Assembly: GCA_036386835.1 (NCBI GenBank)
Contig: DASVUX010000037.1
Span: forward strand, 1 to 64,000
Length of the DNA stretch: 64,000 bases
From: 2-12-FULL-35-15 sp036386835
GTDB taxonomy: Bacteria > Bacteroidota > Bacteroidia > 2-12-FULL-35-15
Reading direction: 5' to 3'
Shown here: piece by piece, positions 17,915 to 26,545 of the stretch
Numbering within the stretch: position 1 is the stretch's first letter
Layout of the letters: each line of letters begins with the position of its first letter
The notes under the pieces: model-generated
What the model saw: the letters and a program-made list of their open reading frames with translations, nothing else
The model's database searches: none
What the model was told of the DNA's origin: nothing
Position numbers and translations under genes: made by a program

Positions 17915-19387
17915 ATGCAGAACGAACTCTATATTTACAATACTCTTTCACGCACAAAGGAAAAATTCAGCCCGATAACACCCGGGATGCTGGGCCTGTA
18001 TGTTTGCGGCCCTACTGTTTACAGTGATGTACATCTTGGGAACTGCCGCACGTTTATATCTTTCGATCTCATCTACCGTTACTTTTTACATCTTGGTTAC
18101 AAAGTCCGATACGTCCGCAACATTACTGATGCAGGCCATCTTGAAGGCGACCGTGATGAAGGTGATGATAAATTCGCAAAAAAAGCCAAGCTGGAACAGC
18201 TTGAGCCAATGGAGATCGTTCAGAAATACACCCTTGGTTTCAGGGATGTGATGCGCGAATTTAACGCACTTCCACCGAGCATTGAGCCCACTGCTACCGG
18301 CCATATCTGTGAGCAGATCGAAATGATCCGGCAGATCATAGATAAAGGTTATGCATATGTTGCGAATGGAACGGTTTACTTTGATGTGGAAAAATACAAC
18401 CAGGAGTTTTCATACGGTCAGCTGACAAACCGCAGGCTTGAGGAGTTACTTGAAGGCACACGCGAATTGAGCGGGCAGGATGAGAAACACGGCCGGCTTG
18501 ATTTCGCATTATGGATCCGGGCAAAAGCCGAAACATTAATGAAATGGCCTTCGCCCTGGGGATGGGGTTTTCCGGGATGGCATATTGAATGCTCTGCGAT
18601 GAGCAGTAAATATCTTGGGGAAACCTTTGATATCCACGGAGGCGGAATGGATCTCCAGGCCACTCACCACACAAATGAGATCGCGCAATCACAGGCCTGC
18701 AATCATAAAGCCCCGGTAAACTACTGGATGCATACAAATATGCTTACAGTTAATGGGGTTCGCATGTCGAAGTCTGCCGGAAATGGTTTTCTTCCGGGAG
18801 AATTATTCACCGGGGACCATCCTCTCCTGGAAAAAGGATACAGTCCAATGGCTGTACGTTTCTTCATGATGCAGACACATTACCGCAGTACCCTTGATTT
18901 CTCCAACGAAGCATTACAGGCTTCGGAAAAAGGGTATGCGCGACTCATGAACGCAATTAAAACTTTGGATAACCTGAAGACTTCTTCAAGCACTACATCT
19001 GATATCAACCAGCTTCAGAAAAAATGTTATGAAGCGATGAATGATGATTTTAATGCACCGATCCTGGTTGCTAATCTTTTTGAAGGGGCACGCATTATCA
19101 ACTCGGTAAATGACGGCAAAGAAACGATAACAGCTGAAGACCTGGACTCGCTAAGGAAGATCATGCACGATTTTACTTTTGATGTGCTCGGCTTAAAGCC
19201 TGAAAATTCAAATTCCGGCAATGACAAAGCACTTCAGGGCGTTATGGAAATTATCCTCGACCTTCGAAAAGAAGCAAAAGCTAAAAAGGATTTTGCCACC
19301 TCTGATAAATTAAGGGATGAACTCGCAAAAAACAAGATCACTATAAAAGATACTAAAGATGGTGTTAACTGGTCGATCGAGGGATAG
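17915..19387 (+). CDS. cysS: Cysteinyl-tRNA synthetase
   Basis: Class I synthetase charging tRNA-Cys. It shows YVCGPTVYSDVHLGN (HIGH-like HLGN at 40-43, zinc-ligand C31), the GWHIECSAMS block with further zinc ligands, and KMSKS-like RMSKS (283-287). A C-terminal anticodon-binding helical domain follows. I chose the ATG at 17915 (490 aa). An in-frame TTG 51 nt upstream overlaps the terminator T-tract and adds residues foreign to the family. The 3' end overlaps the start of the next gene, suggesting coupled translation. Confidence 0.96.
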   Translation: MQNELYIYNTLSRTKEKFSPITPGMLGLYVCGPTVYSDVHLGNCRTFISFDLIYRYFLHLGYKVRYVRNITDAGHLEGDRDEGDDKFAKKAKLEQLEPMEIVQKYTLGFRDVMREFNALPPSIEPTATGHICEQIEMIRQIIDKGYAYVANGTVYFDVEKYNQEFSYGQLTNRRLEELLEGTRELSGQDEKHGRLDFALWIRAKAETLMKWPSPWGWGFPGWHIECSAMSSKYLGETFDIHGGGMDLQATHHTNEIAQSQACNHKAPVNYWMHTNMLTVNGVRMSKSAGNGFLPGELFTGDHPLLEKGYSPMAVRFFMMQTHYRSTLDFSNEALQASEKGYARLMNAIKTLDNLKTSSSTTSDINQLQKKCYEAMNDDFNAPILVANLFEGARIINSVNDGKETITAEDLDSLRKIMHDFTFDVLGLKPENSNSGNDKALQGVMEIILDLRKEAKAKKDFATSDKLRDELAKNKITIKDTKDGVNWSIEG

Positions 19388-20360
19388 TGTATTTTTTTTC
19401 CTGCTTGTATTTCTTTTATTCGCTTCATCCTGCGGAAATGACTCACCTCCGCCCGCTTCAGTATCTTCCCCTGAGGATGCCGGGCCGGCAAGGATCCCTA
19501 CACCTGAATTCGATGCTGATTCTGCATATTCTTTTATTAAAGCCCAGGTTGACTTTGGACCGCGTGTTCCCGGCTCTAAAGCGCATTCAAACTGCGCTGA
19601 TTATCTTTCCGGGAAGCTCAGGTCGTATGGTTTTGATGTGATCATTCCTTCCGGGCAAACCGTAAAAACTTACGATGGAAAACAATTCGCGTTGAAGAAT
19701 ATAATTGCTTCGTACCAACCAGGATTACAGAAAAGAATCCTTGTGTGCTCCCATTGGGACACCCGGCCGGTTACGGAATCGGATACAAAAGACCAGGACA
19801 AGCCCGGAGATGGGGCAAATGACGGGGCAAGCGGTGTTGGTGTTGCACTGGAAATAGCCAGGCAGGTAAGCAAAACAAATCCAAATGCAGGAGTTGATAT
19901 TATTTACTTCGACCTTGAGGATTACGGCAACAACCGCAATGAAGATTCGTGGTGCTTAGGTTCAAAATACTGGGCTGTTAATTTACATAAGCGCGATTAT
20001 GTAGCCGACTTCGGGATTCTTCTTGACATGGTTGGGGGGCCAAACGCAACTTTTGTGAAGGAAGGTTATTCAGTGGAAAAAGCTTCCGGGATAGTTGAAA
20101 AAGTGTGGAAAGCAGCAAGCGATATTGGTTACGGAAATTATTTTCTTTCCCAGACAATTCACTTTGTAGGTTCAGACGACCATGTGCCGGTAAATGAGAA
20201 AGCGCACATCCCATGCATTGATATTATCCAATACGACCAGGCAACCAGAGGGTTCCCTTCTTATCATCATACACATAAGGACAACATGGATATGATCGAT
20301 AAGAAAACACTGAAGGCTGTCGGACAAACTGTACTTGAAGTAATTTACAGGGAGAAATAA
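19359..20360 (+). CDS. M28-family zinc peptidase / glutaminyl-cyclase-like lipoprotein
   Basis: Exported enzyme of 333 aa. A short hydrophobic signal ends in the lipobox FASSC (C25), so a lipoprotein is likely. The M28 metal-binding residues are visible: H in CSHWDTRP, D in NDGASG, the acidic LEDYG block, D in the GSDDHVP segment and H in YHHTHKDNMD. The WCLGSKYWA segment and the C-terminal pattern resemble glutaminyl-peptide cyclotransferase-like members as much as aminopeptidases. The ATG lies 29 nt inside cysS. No in-frame ATG, GTG or TTG is better placed between the cysS stop and the lipobox. The substrate is undetermined. Confidence 0.85.
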   Translation: MVLTGRSRDSVFFFLLVFLLFASSCGNDSPPPASVSSPEDAGPARIPTPEFDADSAYSFIKAQVDFGPRVPGSKAHSNCADYLSGKLRSYGFDVIIPSGQTVKTYDGKQFALKNIIASYQPGLQKRILVCSHWDTRPVTESDTKDQDKPGDGANDGASGVGVALEIARQVSKTNPNAGVDIIYFDLEDYGNNRNEDSWCLGSKYWAVNLHKRDYVADFGILLDMVGGPNATFVKEGYSVEKASGIVEKVWKAASDIGYGNYFLSQTIHFVGSDDHVPVNEKAHIPCIDIIQYDQATRGFPSYHHTHKDNMDMIDKKTLKAVGQTVLEVIYREK

Positions 20361-20364
20361 AAAT

Positions 20365-21327
20365 TTGAAAAAAATCCTCATCATACGTTTCAGTTCCATT
20401 GGGGATATTGTACTTACAACTCCTGCAGTCCGCTGCATTAAAGAGCAGGTTCCGGGCGCTGAGATCCATTACCTCACGAAGAGGTCATTCAAGAGCATCC
20501 TTGAGCATAATCCCCTCATCACCAGGGTCCATACAATAGAAAAAAACGTTTCGGAGATAATTTCAGCATTAAAGAAAGAGAATTTCGATTATATAATTGA
20601 CCTGCACAATAACCTGCGCTCACTGGAAGTAAAATTACAGCTGCGGAAAACTTCCCGAGCTTTAAATAAAATGAACTTCAGGAAATGGCTGATCGTAAGG
20701 TTCAAGCTGAGGAATATGATGCTGCCTCATATTGTACAGCGTTACATTGATACAGCTTCCGGACTTGGAGTTAAGAATGACCATAAAGGATTGGATTATT
20801 TCATACCTCATGCAGATGAGATTACTTTAAGCACCCTTCCATTCACGCACCAATCGGGATACACCGCTTTTGTTATTGGCGCCAAACATTACACCAAACA
20901 GCTGCCGGTAGAAAACATCATTGCAATCTGCAAAAAACTAAATACACCAATCGTCCTCCTTGGGGGGAAAGAGGACCTTGGCCGTGCGAATGAGATCCAG
21001 GCTGCTGTTGGTGAAAATATATTCAATGCCTGCGGTAAGTTCAATTTAAACCAATCAGCTTCCTTTATTAAACAGTCAGCGAAAGTTATCACACACGACA
21101 CCGGACTTATGCATATTGCTGCAGCTTTTAACAAAGAGATTATTTCTGTCTGGGGAAACACTGTTCCTGCTTTTGGATTTACTCCTTATCTTCCCGCTGA
21201 AGATTCAAAGATCGTTGAGATCAAAGATCTCCCCTGCAGGCCTTGTTCCAAGATCGGGTATGGTAAATGTCCCCAGGGACATTTCAAGTGCATGAGAGAG
21301 ATTAAAGAAGATGCTTTTTTAAGTTAG
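20365..21327 (+). CDS. Glycosyltransferase family 9 (heptosyltransferase-like)
   Basis: Family 9 transferase of 320 aa, probably adding heptose or a related sugar to the LPS core at the cytosolic face. It opens KILIIRFSSIGDIVLTTP, the canonical GT9 N-terminus. It also has the C-terminal donor-site signature HDTGLMHIAAA and SVWGNT. The start is a TTG at 20365, 4 bp after the peptidase stop and preceded by a purine-rich GGGAG. No ATG lies near the conserved N-terminus, so TTG is secure. A C-terminal CRPCSKIGYGKCPQGHFKC cysteine cluster is typical of Bacteroidota members. Confidence 0.9.
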   Translation: MKKILIIRFSSIGDIVLTTPAVRCIKEQVPGAEIHYLTKRSFKSILEHNPLITRVHTIEKNVSEIISALKKENFDYIIDLHNNLRSLEVKLQLRKTSRALNKMNFRKWLIVRFKLRNMMLPHIVQRYIDTASGLGVKNDHKGLDYFIPHADEITLSTLPFTHQSGYTAFVIGAKHYTKQLPVENIIAICKKLNTPIVLLGGKEDLGRANEIQAAVGENIFNACGKFNLNQSASFIKQSAKVITHDTGLMHIAAAFNKEIISVWGNTVPAFGFTPYLPAEDSKIVEIKDLPCRPCSKIGYGKCPQGHFKCMREIKEDAFLS

Positions 21328-21356
21328 CCCGGATACTTCCTAAAGTACACTATTGT

Positions 21357-21866
21357 TTACGAGAAAAGCGCTTTCAGCTCCGTGGCATCTGAAGGTTTCA
21401 TCTTGCCCGCAAGAATAAGGCTCAGCTGTTTCCTGCGTAAAGCACCTGCAAAACGCTGCTTCTCTTCATCAGTTTCAGGTACAAGTTCAGGTACCGGCAA
21501 TGGCGATCCATTCTGATCTACAGCAACAAACGTATAGATCGCCTCGTTGCATTTTTTCTTTTCGCCCGAAACCGGATCTTCCACCCAGACATCAATAAAT
21601 ACCTCCATCGAAGTACTGAATGAACGTGACACTTTGGCTTCAAGCGTTAAAAGGCTTGCATGGTTGATGGGCATGTTAAAAGAAACATTGTTCACCGAAG
21701 CAGTCACCACCACTCTCCTGCAATGACGATGAGCTGCAATGGAAGAAACAATATCCATCCACTGCAGTAATTGTCCACCGAAGAGATTTCCAAGTGTGTT
21801 GGTATCATTCGGCAATACCATCTGGGTTTGTATAGTGAGGGATTCTTTGGCTGTTTTGGATTTCAT
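21357..21866 (-). CDS. Acyl-CoA thioesterase (hotdog fold)
   Basis: Hotdog-fold thioesterase hydrolysing acyl-CoA, of the YciA/ACOT type. It carries the family signature PNDTNTLGNLFGGQLLQWMD and the downstream strand VSFNMPINHASLLTLEAKV. I take the ATG at 21866 (169 aa) rather than the ATG 144 nt upstream. The extra 48 residues are unlike the family and rich in F, R and T. It is convergent with the glycosyltransferase gene and divergent from hemJ. Confidence 0.9.
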   Translation of the reverse strand: MKSKTAKESLTIQTQMVLPNDTNTLGNLFGGQLLQWMDIVSSIAAHRHCRRVVVTASVNNVSFNMPINHASLLTLEAKVSRSFSTSMEVFIDVWVEDPVSGEKKKCNEAIYTFVAVDQNGSPLPVPELVPETDEEKQRFAGALRRKQLSLILAGKMKPSDATELKALFS

Positions 21867-22044
21867 TGTGAGGATAATTTCAGCAAAGATAAGTGATTTA
21901 TTCCTCGCAGGGAGAAAAGAGCGCAAAGGTTTCTGGCAGAGGGGCATTGTCCGCAGAGGAGTTGTATGAAAGAAATTGGTTAATCGTATGGCAAGAAAGA
22001 ACATTATCATAAACTCTTAATTCCTGAATGTTGATCATAAAGTG

Positions 22045-22052
22045 TATTTTTG
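22045..22052 (+). promoter_or_regulatory. -7 promoter element upstream of hemJ
   Basis: TATTTTTG (TAnnTTTG) lies 14 nt before the chosen hemJ ATG and downstream of the alternative upstream start, which supports the shorter protein. No -33 box at correct spacing was seen. Confidence 0.4.
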
Positions 22053-22066
22053 TCCAAACAATTCTT

Positions 22067-22657
22067 ATGGAAGAATATTACGGTTACTTCAAGGCATTGC
22101 ACATCATCTTCATTGTAACCTGGTTTGCCGGCCTTTTTTACATAGTACGGCTTTTCATCTATCATACCGAAGCAGAGATAAAAACAGAACCTGAAAGAAC
22201 GATCTTACAGAAACAATATAAGATCATGGAAAAACGACTCTGGTACGGGATCACGTGGCCCTCTATGTTCCTTACACTCACTTTCGGAGGCTGTCTTTTA
22301 TGGGTTAACCCTGCATTCCTTACACAGGCCTATTTTATTCTTAAGCTTGCATTCGTTGGAGCTTTAATTATTTACCATTTCCAGTGTCATGTTTATTTCA
22401 CGCAGCTGCAAAGCGACATCGTCCGCTCTACTTCCTTTAAGCTGAGAATATTCAATGAGGTAGCAACTATCTTTCTTGTCGCGATCGTATTCCTGATCGT
22501 TCTGAAAAGCAATACAGGATTTATCTGGGGAATGCTCGGATTAGTTGTATTTGCAGTCACTTTAATGCTCGCGATCAAGCTATATAAAAAGAGCAGGGAA
22601 AAGAATAGCCTGGAGAACGGGGAACGGGGAACTGAAGAAAAAGAGAAACAGCTTTGA
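22067..22657 (+). CDS. hemJ: Protoporphyrinogen IX oxidase HemJ (CopD-like membrane protein)
   Basis: Multi-pass inner-membrane protein of 196 aa. It resembles HemJ, the oxygen-independent type of protoporphyrinogen oxidase for the penultimate heme step. The N-terminus YFKALHIIFIVTWFAGLFY, with conserved H12, and the block MEKRLWYGITWPSM are diagnostic. Four or five hydrophobic helices are followed by a basic/acidic tail. The start at 22067 matches the family N-terminus; the in-frame start at 22028 precedes the promoter box. It is physically separate from the hemA/hemCD/hemB group near 45-49 kb. Confidence 0.87.
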   Translation: MEEYYGYFKALHIIFIVTWFAGLFYIVRLFIYHTEAEIKTEPERTILQKQYKIMEKRLWYGITWPSMFLTLTFGGCLLWVNPAFLTQAYFILKLAFVGALIIYHFQCHVYFTQLQSDIVRSTSFKLRIFNEVATIFLVAIVFLIVLKSNTGFIWGMLGLVVFAVTLMLAIKLYKKSREKNSLENGERGTEEKEKQL

Positions 22658-22740
22658 TGCCCTGGGTAAAGCGGAAACACGCTCATGCTTTGTGCACTTC
22701 CGATTGTGGTCGAACTGACAACACACTAATGTGATCGAAC

Positions 22741-23775
22741 TTAATTTTTATACAGCCAGGCATTCGGCTGCAGCTTGCGAAGATTGCCCAGCTCATCATT
22801 AGCCAGCTTACGGGTTGGAAAATCACCGCAGCTTACAACAAATAATCCGTTATTATTCTTGCCGATGATTGAAGCGCTGAGATTTTGTGCGCGAAGGCTT
22901 TCAACAAATTTTATCGCATTTTCCTCTACCTGGAAACAACCGGCAACAAGATGAAACCTGTTCTCCGAATCTATCTTATGCTCAATAACAACTTTAGTAG
23001 TATCAGCTTTTACAGGCTCAGCGATAACTTCTGTAACCGGTTCCGGGATATGTTCTTCAACAGATGTATTTAAAACAACAGTATCTTTTTCAGGTATTAC
23101 AACTTTTGCAGCTGCTGAGGTATCAGGTGCTTTTTTTACTACCGGTTTAACAACTTCACCCGAAGCAAAAGGATTAAGGTCAGAATAATTTATATTCTTC
23201 AAAAGGTCCGTTTTTAAAGGTACCCAGATCATCCCGAAAAGAAGCGGCATGGCTATGGCAAGAGCCACATATCTCTTAACATTTATCTTTTTTCTTTCCG
23301 CGGGTATTGCTCCCCTGTCCTTGAATTCTTTTTCAATACGTTTTCCGATGTTGTCGCGCTGGATAGCAGGGGACTGGAACCCGCTCAGGCCGAAAGCATC
23401 CAGCAGGTGGTTGGTTTTGTCCGGCTCAAACTGGATGTTGCGTTCCACATCAAGGAACAATGTACCAACTTCTTCTATCTTAACTTTCCCGCCCTTTTTT
23501 AGCACGGAGGAAGTACTCTCAACAAAGCGGCTGATGTACTTTAATGCCTGTGGATAATCAGTATTCTCAGCCATCACGATATGGTTCGCAAGGAGGCCGT
23601 CATTATTCTTCAGGTTCTTGTTAAAGACGATGTTTTTAGAAGGAGGGCTGAACGTATGCTGAACAGGATGGATCTTTGCAGGGGCATAATTTGCGACAAA
23701 CCCGCCAAATTCCGGAACGATCACGCAATCGTGCTCATTCAGCAATTCACTGATATGTTTGTCTAACTTCTCCAT
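22741..23775 (-). CDS. HU-CCDC81-like and SPOR domain protein
   Basis: Bacteroidota-type protein of 344 aa. An N-terminal CCDC81-like prokaryotic HU domain covers about 1-145 (EHDCVIVPEFGGFVANY, GTLFLDVERNI). A single membrane helix (about 170-190, ALAIAMPLLFGMIWV) follows. A Pro/Val/Glu-rich periplasmic linker then leads to a C-terminal SPOR domain (about 272-344, RFHLVAGCFQVEENA). SPOR domains bind denuded septal peptidoglycan, so a cell-division or envelope role is likely. It lies 32 bp downstream of kdsB on the same strand. Confidence 0.88.
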   Translation of the reverse strand: MEKLDKHISELLNEHDCVIVPEFGGFVANYAPAKIHPVQHTFSPPSKNIVFNKNLKNNDGLLANHIVMAENTDYPQALKYISRFVESTSSVLKKGGKVKIEEVGTLFLDVERNIQFEPDKTNHLLDAFGLSGFQSPAIQRDNIGKRIEKEFKDRGAIPAERKKINVKRYVALAIAMPLLFGMIWVPLKTDLLKNINYSDLNPFASGEVVKPVVKKAPDTSAAAKVVIPEKDTVVLNTSVEEHIPEPVTEVIAEPVKADTTKVVIEHKIDSENRFHLVAGCFQVEENAIKFVESLRAQNLSASIIGKNNNGLFVVSCGDFPTRKLANDELGNLRKLQPNAWLYKN

Positions 23776-23807
23776 GTAAATTTCGGGAACGTGAAAGTAC
23801 TAAATTT

Positions 23808-24545
23808 TTACAAAAAACTGGTGAGTTTCCTTAGGTCATCAGGCACATCAACTGCAACACTCTCAAAATCAGTAATCTTAACTTTCAGCCTATAGCCATT
23901 CTCGATCCAGCGCATCTGCTCGAGGGCTTCTGCCAGTTCCAGGGGCGATTGGTCCAGGGCTGTGATCTCAGCCAGTACCTTGGTCCGGTATGCATAAATA
24001 CCAATATGCTTATAGAAGATGAAAGATGAAAGCCAGTCAGACTGCTGCTTTCCCCGGACATGAGGGATCGTCTGCCTGCTGAAGCACACGGCATTCATTT
24101 CTTTATCAAGCAGCACCTTTGGAATATTATGATTAAAGAGCTCTTCGTCCGTTGAAACTTTTTTTACCAATGTGGCTATTCCCACATGTTCTTCCGCAAA
24201 GCAGGATGCCACCAGGTCGATCTGACCGGGCTGTATAAAAGGCTCATCCCCCTGGATATTCACCACAACATCCGCGGAAGGACGAAACTTTTGGATCGCT
24301 TCAAAACAGCGGTCGGTCCCGCTCTGGTGCCGATCCGAGGTCATTACCACTTTACCCCCAAAACCTGTCACATGCGAGAAAATGCGGTCATCGTCCGTTG
24401 CAACTACTACATCAGCAAGGAGCGAAGAGCTTTTCGACTGGCGGTACACGCGTTCGATCATTGAGATTCCGCCAATGTCGGTAAGAGGCTTTCCGGGGAA
24501 CCGGGTACTTGCATAACGGGCGGGAATTATTCCGATGATCTCCAT
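23808..24545 (-). CDS. kdsB: 3-deoxy-manno-octulosonate cytidylyltransferase
   Basis: Activates KDO as CMP-KDO for LPS inner-core synthesis. At 245 aa it has the standard length, with nucleotide-binding motif PARYASTRFPGKPL (about 7-20), VVATDD, the VVNIQGDEPFI block and FSRQTIP. All family blocks are intact. With the family 9 glycosyltransferase about 3 kb away it indicates an LPS with KDO and probably heptose core. The start ATG at 24545 gives the canonical N-terminus. Confidence 0.96.
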   Translation of the reverse strand: MEIIGIIPARYASTRFPGKPLTDIGGISMIERVYRQSKSSSLLADVVVATDDDRIFSHVTGFGGKVVMTSDRHQSGTDRCFEAIQKFRPSADVVVNIQGDEPFIQPGQIDLVASCFAEEHVGIATLVKKVSTDEELFNHNIPKVLLDKEMNAVCFSRQTIPHVRGKQQSDWLSSFIFYKHIGIYAYRTKVLAEITALDQSPLELAEALEQMRWIENGYRLKVKITDFESVAVDVPDDLRKLTSFL

Positions 24546-24600
24546 AAAAAATTAGTTCTATTGTACGAATTTAAGCATTTATATAAACCCTTTTTTTGGT

Positions 24601-25464
24601 ATGTTTGTAATTATGCAATTAATCAGGGTCGGCCTTTGTTTTCTGCTGCTATTTGTGTTTTCGGGAGCGGACCGGATGCCTAAAACGGTTTCGTGCAGGG
24701 AAGTCATTGATCATATGCTTGACAGTATCAAGCATATTAAGACACAGCGCTATACTGTAAAGTCAACTGAACGTGTTGACGGCCATTTGCTGTTTGCCTC
24801 TTCGATGATAAAGATCGAACTCAACCCGAGGAAGATCTACCTGTTCAACCCTGAAAAAAATGTAGAGGTGCTTTGGGTCCAGGGAAAGAATAACGGCAAT
24901 GCCATTGTCCGCTCAGGATCAGTTCCCCTCATGAATTTTAATCTTGATCCTTATGGCAGTATTATGCGCAAAGACCAGCATCATACGATATTCGACCTCG
25001 GGTTCCAGTATATCGGGCTTACGATTGCCAATACCATCCTGAAAGCACCTAAAGATTTCGACAAGCATTTCCAGTATGCAGGAAGTGTTAAATATGACAA
25101 CCGTGATTGTCACCAGGTTGTGATCAATTACCCTGAATATAAATTCATCGATTATGTCACCGTTAAAGGCGAAACAGTAACTACCATTGCCCAAAAACTG
25201 AACACCAGTGACTTTAAGATCCGCTACATAAACGATCTTTCCAGTTATTTCGGAGCGATCAAGGAAGGAAAAAAACTGAAGATCCCTACACCATATGCAA
25301 ACAAGGCGATTATTTTTATTGATAAAAAAACTTCTATCCCGGCAAGTATAAAGATCTACGATGATGAGGGGCTTTTCGAGAGTTATGATTTCACCAATGT
25401 GGTTATCAACAGGCCTTTTGCGGCAGATGAATTTCTAAAATCCTACAAGGATTATGGATTTTAG
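24601..25464 (+). CDS. DUF1571-type exported protein with embedded LysM, paralogue 1
   Basis: Exported protein of about 287 aa with an N-terminal hydrophobic signal (about 5-22). It resembles the DUF1571 family, with conserved blocks NPRKIYL, VEVLWVQG, DPYGSIMRKDQHHTI and RDCHQVVI. A LysM-like segment (about 190-235, VKGETVTTIAQKLN ... LKIPTPYA) interrupts the domain. LysM normally binds peptidoglycan, so a periplasmic wall-associated role is inferred. Start uncertain: ATG at 24601 or 24613. It is followed 69 bp later by a paralogue. Confidence 0.78.
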   Translation: MFVIMQLIRVGLCFLLLFVFSGADRMPKTVSCREVIDHMLDSIKHIKTQRYTVKSTERVDGHLLFASSMIKIELNPRKIYLFNPEKNVEVLWVQGKNNGNAIVRSGSVPLMNFNLDPYGSIMRKDQHHTIFDLGFQYIGLTIANTILKAPKDFDKHFQYAGSVKYDNRDCHQVVINYPEYKFIDYVTVKGETVTTIAQKLNTSDFKIRYINDLSSYFGAIKEGKKLKIPTPYANKAIIFIDKKTSIPASIKIYDDEGLFESYDFTNVVINRPFAADEFLKSYKDYGF

Positions 25465-25507
25465 CGGATTTTAGTTAATTTTAGTGAAGGTTGATTTAAA
25501 ATACGAT

Positions 25508-25515
25508 TAACTTTG
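25508..25515 (+). promoter_or_regulatory. -7 promoter element upstream of DUF1571 paralogue 2
   Basis: TAACTTTG fits TAnnTTTG and lies 18 nt before the ATG at 25534. An upstream in-frame TTG at 25513 falls inside this box, which argues against it as start. Confidence 0.4.
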
Positions 25516-25533
25516 CAGCCATTTTTTAATAAC

Positions 25534-26391
25534 ATGAGATCAGGAACACGATATATACTCTTTTTTAGCTTAATCATTACTGTAACCACTTCTTTCCGTC
25601 CGAAGGAAACTACTTCTGATAATGATAACCGTGCATTTATCGACAGGATTTTCAATGCCGTTGACAATGTAAAGACACTGAAATACAGTCTTCAGTGCAA
25701 CGAGCGGATCAAAGGCAGGATGCAGCATACCGAATCAAAAGTCAAGATGCAGATCAGCCCGCGTAAACTTTATCTTAATATCCGCGGTGTGGAAGTACTG
25801 TGGGTTGCCGGTACCAATAATGGCGAAGCCCTCGTTAACCCGAATGCATTCCCTTACATGAACCTGAACCTGGATACATACGGCACGCTGATGAGAAAAG
25901 ACCAGCATCATACTATCCATGAAATGGGCTACCAGTACCTGGCAGACATCCTTCGTGACGGGATGAAGCGTGCGGGTGACAACCTGGATAAATATTTCAA
26001 GGTTTTAGGCGAAGAAAAACATGCCGGGCGCGACTGCTATAAGCTTTCTATTGCATTTCCTGATTTTGCATGGGGAAATTACACTGTTAAAAAAGGCGAG
26101 AACCTGACCAGCATAGCGAGGAGATTACGCGTGAGTGAATACATGGTCCTGGAAAACAATCCGAAGCTTGGTTCCTATAATGATGTGAAAGAAGGCCAGG
26201 TCATTAAAATACCAAACGCATATGCAAAGCTGACCTTATTGCTGATCGACAAGGAGCACATGCTTCCTGTGAACAATAAGATCTTTGATGATAAAGGATT
26301 GTTTGAAACTTACGAATATTACGACCTGCAGGTTAATCCGACCATTGCTCCCGAAGAGTTTACCAAAGGTTACAAGGATTATCATTTTTAA
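25534..26391 (+). CDS. DUF1571-type exported protein with embedded LysM, paralogue 2
   Basis: Paralogue of the preceding gene (about 285 aa), sharing order and spacing of motifs: NPRKLYL there as SPRKLYL, GVEVLWVAGTNNGEALV, YGTLMRKDQHHTI, GRDCYKLSI and the C-terminal GYKDYHF. Signal sequence at about 5-20. The LysM-like insert here is clearer (TVKKGENLTSIARRL ... VKEGQVIKIPNAYA). The pair probably arose by tandem duplication and both are intact. Function unknown; wall-associated periplasmic role inferred from LysM. Confidence 0.8.
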   Translation: MRSGTRYILFFSLIITVTTSFRPKETTSDNDNRAFIDRIFNAVDNVKTLKYSLQCNERIKGRMQHTESKVKMQISPRKLYLNIRGVEVLWVAGTNNGEALVNPNAFPYMNLNLDTYGTLMRKDQHHTIHEMGYQYLADILRDGMKRAGDNLDKYFKVLGEEKHAGRDCYKLSIAFPDFAWGNYTVKKGENLTSIARRLRVSEYMVLENNPKLGSYNDVKEGQVIKIPNAYAKLTLLLIDKEHMLPVNNKIFDDKGLFETYEYYDLQVNPTIAPEEFTKGYKDYHF

Positions 26392-26545
26392 TCAGGCGCC
26401 AAGCCCTGTGTTCAAAAATCTACCTTATTCCCAAGGGATTTATTCCCATTATCTTCACTATTCTTACAGAGGTAACCAATCCAGGTAACAGGCTATGCTC
26501 CTTTCTATTTCCTGACTAAATTTACGGTGCACTTAACATTTTCTT

